DNA from: Halichondria panicea
Lineage: Eukaryota > Porifera > Demospongiae > Suberitida > Halichondriidae
Length of the DNA: 64,000 nt
Direction: 5' to 3'
NCBI RefSeq assembly: GCF_963675165.1
Contig: NC_087377.1
Location: 3,192,978 to 3,256,977, forward strand
A program made the translations under genes and the position numbers. Of the stretch, positions 58,783-64,000 are shown piece after piece; position 1 is the stretch's first letter, and each line of letters starts with the position of its first letter. The notes under the pieces are model-generated. The model had not been told where the DNA came from. It was given only the letters and a program-made list of their open reading frames with translations, and made no database searches.

Positions 58783-61700
58783 ATGGAAGACAGTGGATAC
58801 CAAGCGAATGCTGGGGACCGATGTGAGATGGTGACAAGTCCACACGATGAATCACCAATTACTCTAGTGGTCAGTGATTACTGTACTAGTACCGATAATG
58901 CTCTAACTAATTTACTAAATATTGCACTTGATACCGAATTTTGATCTGCATGACAGTATACAGTTTGTCAGACCAATAGCTACAATTATTGCATGCATGC
59001 ATGCATGCATGCATGCACTCCTGTTTGTAGCTCTGACTATTCAAACATATTATTATAGCCAGCCCATGTTATTATGATAACATGCATGCATAGTATCACG
59101 GTCATGCCTTGGTTTATTCAGACAGACGAGTTCAGGAAAAGAGTGCAACGGCGGAACGATGGTGACAACACATCATCAACTGTGAGGGGGAATGATCACT
59201 TTGATAGACCAAGGAGTGGAAGTGTTACTTACTCTACTGCCATTACTAAAACTGTATGTATAATATTTACTTAGAACCATTTTGCAAGTCTGCAGAAGAC
59301 GTGAGCTATATAGATTTTATATGCCTTCTGTATAATTATTATACGCATAGTTTATTTGTTAGATGATGAATTAAGTCAGCAATGCAGTTGTTACCTGATT
59401 TTCCTTTTACCATGCATGCAGCCAGAGCTACAGCAGCTGTCAGCAGCCTCAGTCGGAGTTGAGCAGGAAGCTGGGAATACCAGGCCTTCAATGTTGAGTA
59501 AGAGACCACGTCGAACAAAATCTGCACCAAGAAAAAAATCTGGAGTCATCAACGTATGTGTAGCAGCTAGAATTGAAGAAAATAACTTACTACGTGAAAT
59601 ATAAAATGTAGAATGAACGTGTTCTTAACACCACTCTGTATATATATTATACTGTTTGTGTGAATGTCCTCACATTTGATACAGGTTGAAGCCAACGCCA
59701 ATGCAGTTACAGTTAATGCTCCACGAAGATCTACATCAGAGGAGACACTTGACAGTGATAAAACTGAAAGACCAATAATTGTCCAGCCAACAGATATAAG
59801 TCCTATAACTTCAGCTTCACGTAGACCCCCCACCCCTTCTGTCAAACCAAAGAAAAGAAATGTAGTGAAAACAAGTGATCAAAGAGTAGTGGAGCCTCAA
59901 TTAGATGCTCAGGCATCCCTTACTGACACAGAATGTGTTCATGATGAAGGACAGATAACCATTCAGGTATTGCTGCTGATATAAGTACATGTATAATTAT
60001 ATGCAATCTAATGTCCTCATTTGCTATAATTATTAGGGACAGGACAATTCTAGAAAAGTCAAAGGTGAAGGTGTGCAGGCTGTCCAGGTCAGTTCTATAA
60101 CTGAGACCACACTCCTACAAAATACAGATGAAAGTGCTTTTCGTTCAGCTACATGCAAACCATTCCTCAAACACAAATCCAGCAAGAGGTTTAGTTCTGT
60201 ATGTGTGTCTGACAATAAAATGGAGAACAACGAAACAGAGAAGCGGCCTAAATCAATGATGCTCTATGTAAGCTAACTTTATATAATTATACTTTAGCAA
60301 GAGCACATAAAGGCATAAAGAGATGTTGACTAATGGCCTGGTATAGCTAGTTGTGAAAAATGTGAATATCATTACCATAATTATGCATGCATGCAGTATA
60401 TATACTTATAAGAGAAATGTTGCTCACAACACTTACATTATAGACAACAGCTATTACATTTTATTCTGACTGTATGGTATAAATTATGGAGATGCTTCGA
60501 TTCTTCCCTTTATGTGCTCTTAGCAACTTCATATATGCGGTTACGGTCTAGGACTAATTTAATTACTAGAATATTTTGCGGATGAAAAACCTTTGCGAAT
60601 GAGCCAAATCAGCAGAAAATTTAACCCTTTTTGCGATCTAACTAGTTATTGCATTCTGGCAAGGATCGTGTGTATTGACTCTAGTAATAATTTAGGTTTT
60701 GCGAATTTAATTGTTGTGAATTGATCAACCATCGCAAAGAAAGTTCGCAAATGTTTGATGCTCGCAAAGCATTCTAGTAATAATTATGGCTTAATGTACT
60801 AATTGCTCACATGCACCAATTGTACACATGTATAATTATATAGGGTACTGAAGAGGTGGAGCGTCAACGGTCGTATGAGCTAGAGTCTTCGGAAAACAAA
60901 TCAAAAACACAAATGCATGAAAATGTTTTCCTACTTCAGAAACCAAAAGCCGTGAGCATGCAAGCAGAACGAGCTGATATTCTAAAACAACAAGAAACAT
61001 TGTATGGTTATAAAGCTACTAAGGAATTGATCAGTGACGCTGGAAATGACGGGTGCCCTAGGCCTACAACAGAACTACCACGTTGTCACAGTGATGTAGC
61101 TGTCAAAAAATCCACACTTGCAGTTCAGTATACTGAGTCAGAACAATTCCGGCAGATAGAAGCTGCACATAAACATGAACTTGAAGAAATGGAAAAGGTG
61201 TACAAGGTTGGTGGTTTTGCACGTGCAGTGCATGGTATTAGACCTGCTGATTGCGAGATACTTGTCGTTGGTTGCATACACAGTTGATGTTGGCATACTC
61301 TACGGGGTAGTACCATATTAAGTACTTATGAACAAAACTGTTTTGCATTACAGCAGTTTGGGATACATCTATAATTATCTATATAGGTGGCTTTATATGT
61401 AGTGCATGTGCGACACTTATAATAGATTAGCACCACTGTTAACTTGTATATAACTATTGTTATGTATATACCTAAAAGAAAAAAAGAAAACACCTCGAAG
61501 GCAAGTACACGAAGATGGTAGATAACTTTAAAGCACAAAATCAAGATAAAATATATGATTTGAGGCGAAATTACCAGGTGGGTGGTAATATTTCTTTGTC
61601 CATCAGAACGGAATCCAATTTTCACACTCTCATTACTCTATACAATTATATAGAACAAGCACGATGAACAGCGGAAACAACTGACAGAGAAGTTCAATAA

Positions 61701-63307
61701 AGCATTAGCTGTCCAATCAGCTGAAGCACAGGCCGAGAGGGCACGTCTGCTCACATCAGCCGATCAGGCCCGCTTGGATCATCAGAAACAACTAGAGGTG
61801 CTACAGCAGGAAAATGATGGTTTGAATCGCAAAGTCAAGCAGTGTGAACTTGACAAACAGGTAAGAAATAATAGCGACAGAAATTTTTTTTTTTCAATTC
61901 GACAGTATGCATGCGAAGTTGTTGTAAATGTTGTGGCAATAAATACTTCACACATAGTTATATGCAATAGGCATCAAACGACAGATTGTTTTTCAGGCTT
62001 ACATTAATTAATTTAGCGTCATGCAGAGAGATGAAGGACAGTTACTTAGAGTCAAGAAGACACTTTTCCTTGTTGTTATATTTACACCGTCCATTTTTAT
62101 CCATGATATGCATGCAGGCAATCGATAACCAAAGATGTACCACCACAAACCAACAGTTAGAGGTAAGAAGAATTTGATCATTGGAATTAACAGATGATTA
62201 TGTGGATATGTATACAGACCACGTCTAACTACAAGGATGAGTTGGCTCCCTATATCTTAACTTGGCTCCCTGAGCTTGGTGAGCAACACGACTCTGGGTC
62301 GTATGGATCTGTCTATCGTATTCAACTGTATGGAATTTGTTGTATTGCTAAACGAATTCATGACATCTTGCTTGGTCAAGGGAAAGAAAAAGGAGTGAAC
62401 TTAGAGGATAAACGAGCAGCTTACTGCAAGTTTTATCACGAGTGTGTGTTTCTGAGTCGAATGCGTCACCCCAACATTGTCCAGTTCATGGGTGTGCACT
62501 ACGGGCCACAGAGAGATTACGGGAGAGAGCTCACACTAGTTATGGAGCGTCTGTACATCAATTTGTACGACTGCTTACATCGCTATCCCAACATTGCAAT
62601 GTGGCAAAAGGTGTCGATTCTTCTAGACATCTCCCAAGGTTTGCTCCACCTTCATTCTCGAGGTATTGTTCACCGCGATCTGACAGCTCCCAACATTCTC
62701 CTCACAACGAGCTTTCATGCTAAGATTGCTGACCTTGGTGTCTCAAAAATTATCCAAGTTCGTGGTACTAAGCAAACCATGGCTCCTGGTAATCCTGACT
62801 ATATGCCCCCTGAGGCACTAACCGAAATGCCTGTGTACGACTATGCTCTTGATATATTCTCGTTTGGCGTTATCATGCTCTTCGTGTTGAATCAAAAATA
62901 CCCAAAGCCATATGAGGTTTCTCTTACTGTCACTGGCGTTCAACGAAAAGAAATTCAGATACAGAAACGAATGAAATGGATTGGCAAACTATCTCCAGAA
63001 AATCCAATGAGACAACTAATCTGCCGTTGTCTTCAGGACGAACCTCAAAAGCGACCATTATCTCAAGAGCTCAACTCAACTCTGATTCATTTTGCACAGC
63101 AGTTCCCAAAGCCGTTCGTAGATACTATTGAAATGCAAAGAACATTGGTAAGTTGTGTTCACAGCACTATCTTATTTTCCCTATTTGCCACCAACTCAGT
63201 GCAGAATTACTATTTACTGTGGACTAGCTTGCATTATTCAAAAGAGTGTATATAAGTGTGCTCATGTATTCCCATTGCAGAAACTACCCACGACTCTACC
63301 TGCGTAA
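58783..63307 (+). CDS. Coiled-coil TKL/TK-like protein kinase K3 (11 exons, 844 aa)
   Basis: Exons: 58783-58869, 59122-59253, 59422-59553, 59685-59966, 60037-60267, 60844-61206, 61479-61577, 61654-61860, 62118-62162, 62218-63147, 63281-63307 (TAA). All introns are phase 0; the acceptor before 61479 lacks a good pyrimidine tract and is the least certain. The N-terminal half is basic and Ser/Thr-rich and is strongly diverged from K1/K2, keeping only the start motif (SGYQANAGDR). A shorter coiled coil lies at about 380-525. The kinase domain (about 540-820) has DSGSYGSV, so the first Gly of the Gly loop is Asp, then CIAKRIHD, HRDLTAPN, ADLGV and DYMPPE. Catalytic Lys, Asp and Asn are present, so activity is plausible. 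Cytoplasmic location is inferred from the lack of signal or membrane segments. Confidence 0.75.
58992..59019. repeat. (GCAT)n microsatellite
   Basis: Seven tandem GCAT units in K3 intron 1. Confidence 0.9.
60562..60781. mobile_element. 220-bp MITE in K3 intron 5
   Basis: Ends ATTACTAGAATATTTTGCG and GCAAAGCATTCTAGTAAT; the interior contains several TTTGCGAA/TTCGCAAA blocks. Non-coding. Confidence 0.7.
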
Positions 63308-64000
63308 CACCAATTAAGGTTGCTACATTTTTTGATCAAATAATTCACGTAATTTCATATTTTATTTCGTGTGCTTTATTGAGTTATTACACTGCATTCA
63401 CATTGGTGTATTGTAATTCACTTGCCTTGTACTACAATTAGCTATAGAGTGCGTAACTATTCATTATCGTACTATAATGTGTATAACTATATACACATAA
63501 TAATTATTATTATACCAAATAGAAATAATTTATTAATGCAGAATTTATATTTCAGTATGCACATAATTAAAAATAATAATAATTCGTTCTAAAAACAATG
63601 TCCTCATGCAGAAGGGTTTAGGGGTATATAGGGATGCTAAACTATATAGACTGCATGGCCCACAATGCATGCACCCTGAAAGGATATATAGCTGAGCAAC
63701 AGTATAGGGGCTAATAATTATAGTAAGTATTATATGTCAAGTTTCTACCATGTATATATGCATGCATGTATACGAGTATAGATATATAATAGTCTACTGA
63801 GTATATAGTCTATACTGAGTAGAGCATGCAGCAGCTCACAGTGGAGAAAACGTCTGGATAATAATTCTACAATGAGATGCTCAATCTATTTTTGCAATTG
63901 CTTGGTATAATTATGGAGCCAATTAAAAGAATATACATCTTTGTTAAGTATAAGGGCAGTGGTTTTACATAATTATATCAAGATACAAAAGGTTTTCTAA
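63308..64000. other. K3 3' flank, no gene seen
   Basis: AT-rich, with many ATAATTAT and GCATGCAT motifs; no convincing exon or canonical AATAAA signal close to the K3 stop was recognised. Confidence 0.5.

Noticed and set aside
1-64000. tRNA, rRNA or other structured RNA genes
   Set aside because: No A-box/B-box cloverleaf or rRNA-like stretch was recognised by eye; a covariance-model search would be needed to exclude small ones.

Overview
The window reads as genomic DNA of a metazoan. The genes are split into many short exons with GT-AG introns. One gene encodes an animal-type surface protein with Ig-like, NIDO, AMOP, VWD and EGF modules. Introns and spacers are AT-rich, full of small inverted-repeat elements, and saturated with the palindrome ATAATTAT. 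Compact introns plus an expanded set of coiled-coil/TKL-like kinases fit an early-branching animal, most likely a sponge; that taxon is an inference. All exon models below were built by reading splice sites, frame continuity and comparison between paralogues inside the window, with no transcript evidence.

Left part, minus strand (1-27.4 kb): three copies of a coiled-coil protein gene family. From right to left they are an apparently intact 15-exon gene (27416 to 19695, 1122 aa), an orphan copy of only its 3' exons (15813 to 12146), and a decayed 5' copy that runs off the left edge (4575 to 40). Between the last two lies a 4.8-kb Ginger-like DNA transposon (6688-11512) with broken integrase, Ulp1-like protease and PHD-finger coding sequence.

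Right part, plus strand (27.8-63.3 kb): three tandem paralogues of a long coiled-coil protein ending in a TKL/tyrosine-kinase-like domain (K1 27819-35119, 1157 aa; K2 50813-56593, 885 aa; K3 58783-63307, 844 aa). Between K1 and K2 sits a 25-exon gene (36112-50244, 1864 aa) for a type I membrane protein resembling the MUC4/SUSD2 class of mucin-like proteins. K1 and the intact coiled-coil gene are head to head, about 400 bp apart. Sequence related to their shared upstream region recurs in front of K2, in front of the decayed coiled-coil copy, and as a relic near 19.25 kb, so the cluster grew by repeated local duplication.

A working picture, which is inference, is a signalling cluster: a surface receptor-like protein, coiled-coil scaffold proteins, and coiled-coil kinases that could assemble with them. 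The most noteworthy sequence signals are the possible alternative 3' exon cassettes of the coiled-coil gene, the mosaic similarity among the three kinase domains, CA microsatellites placed directly against five 3' splice sites, the Ginger-like insertion into a palindromic target, and several nested elements whose empty sites survive elsewhere in the window.
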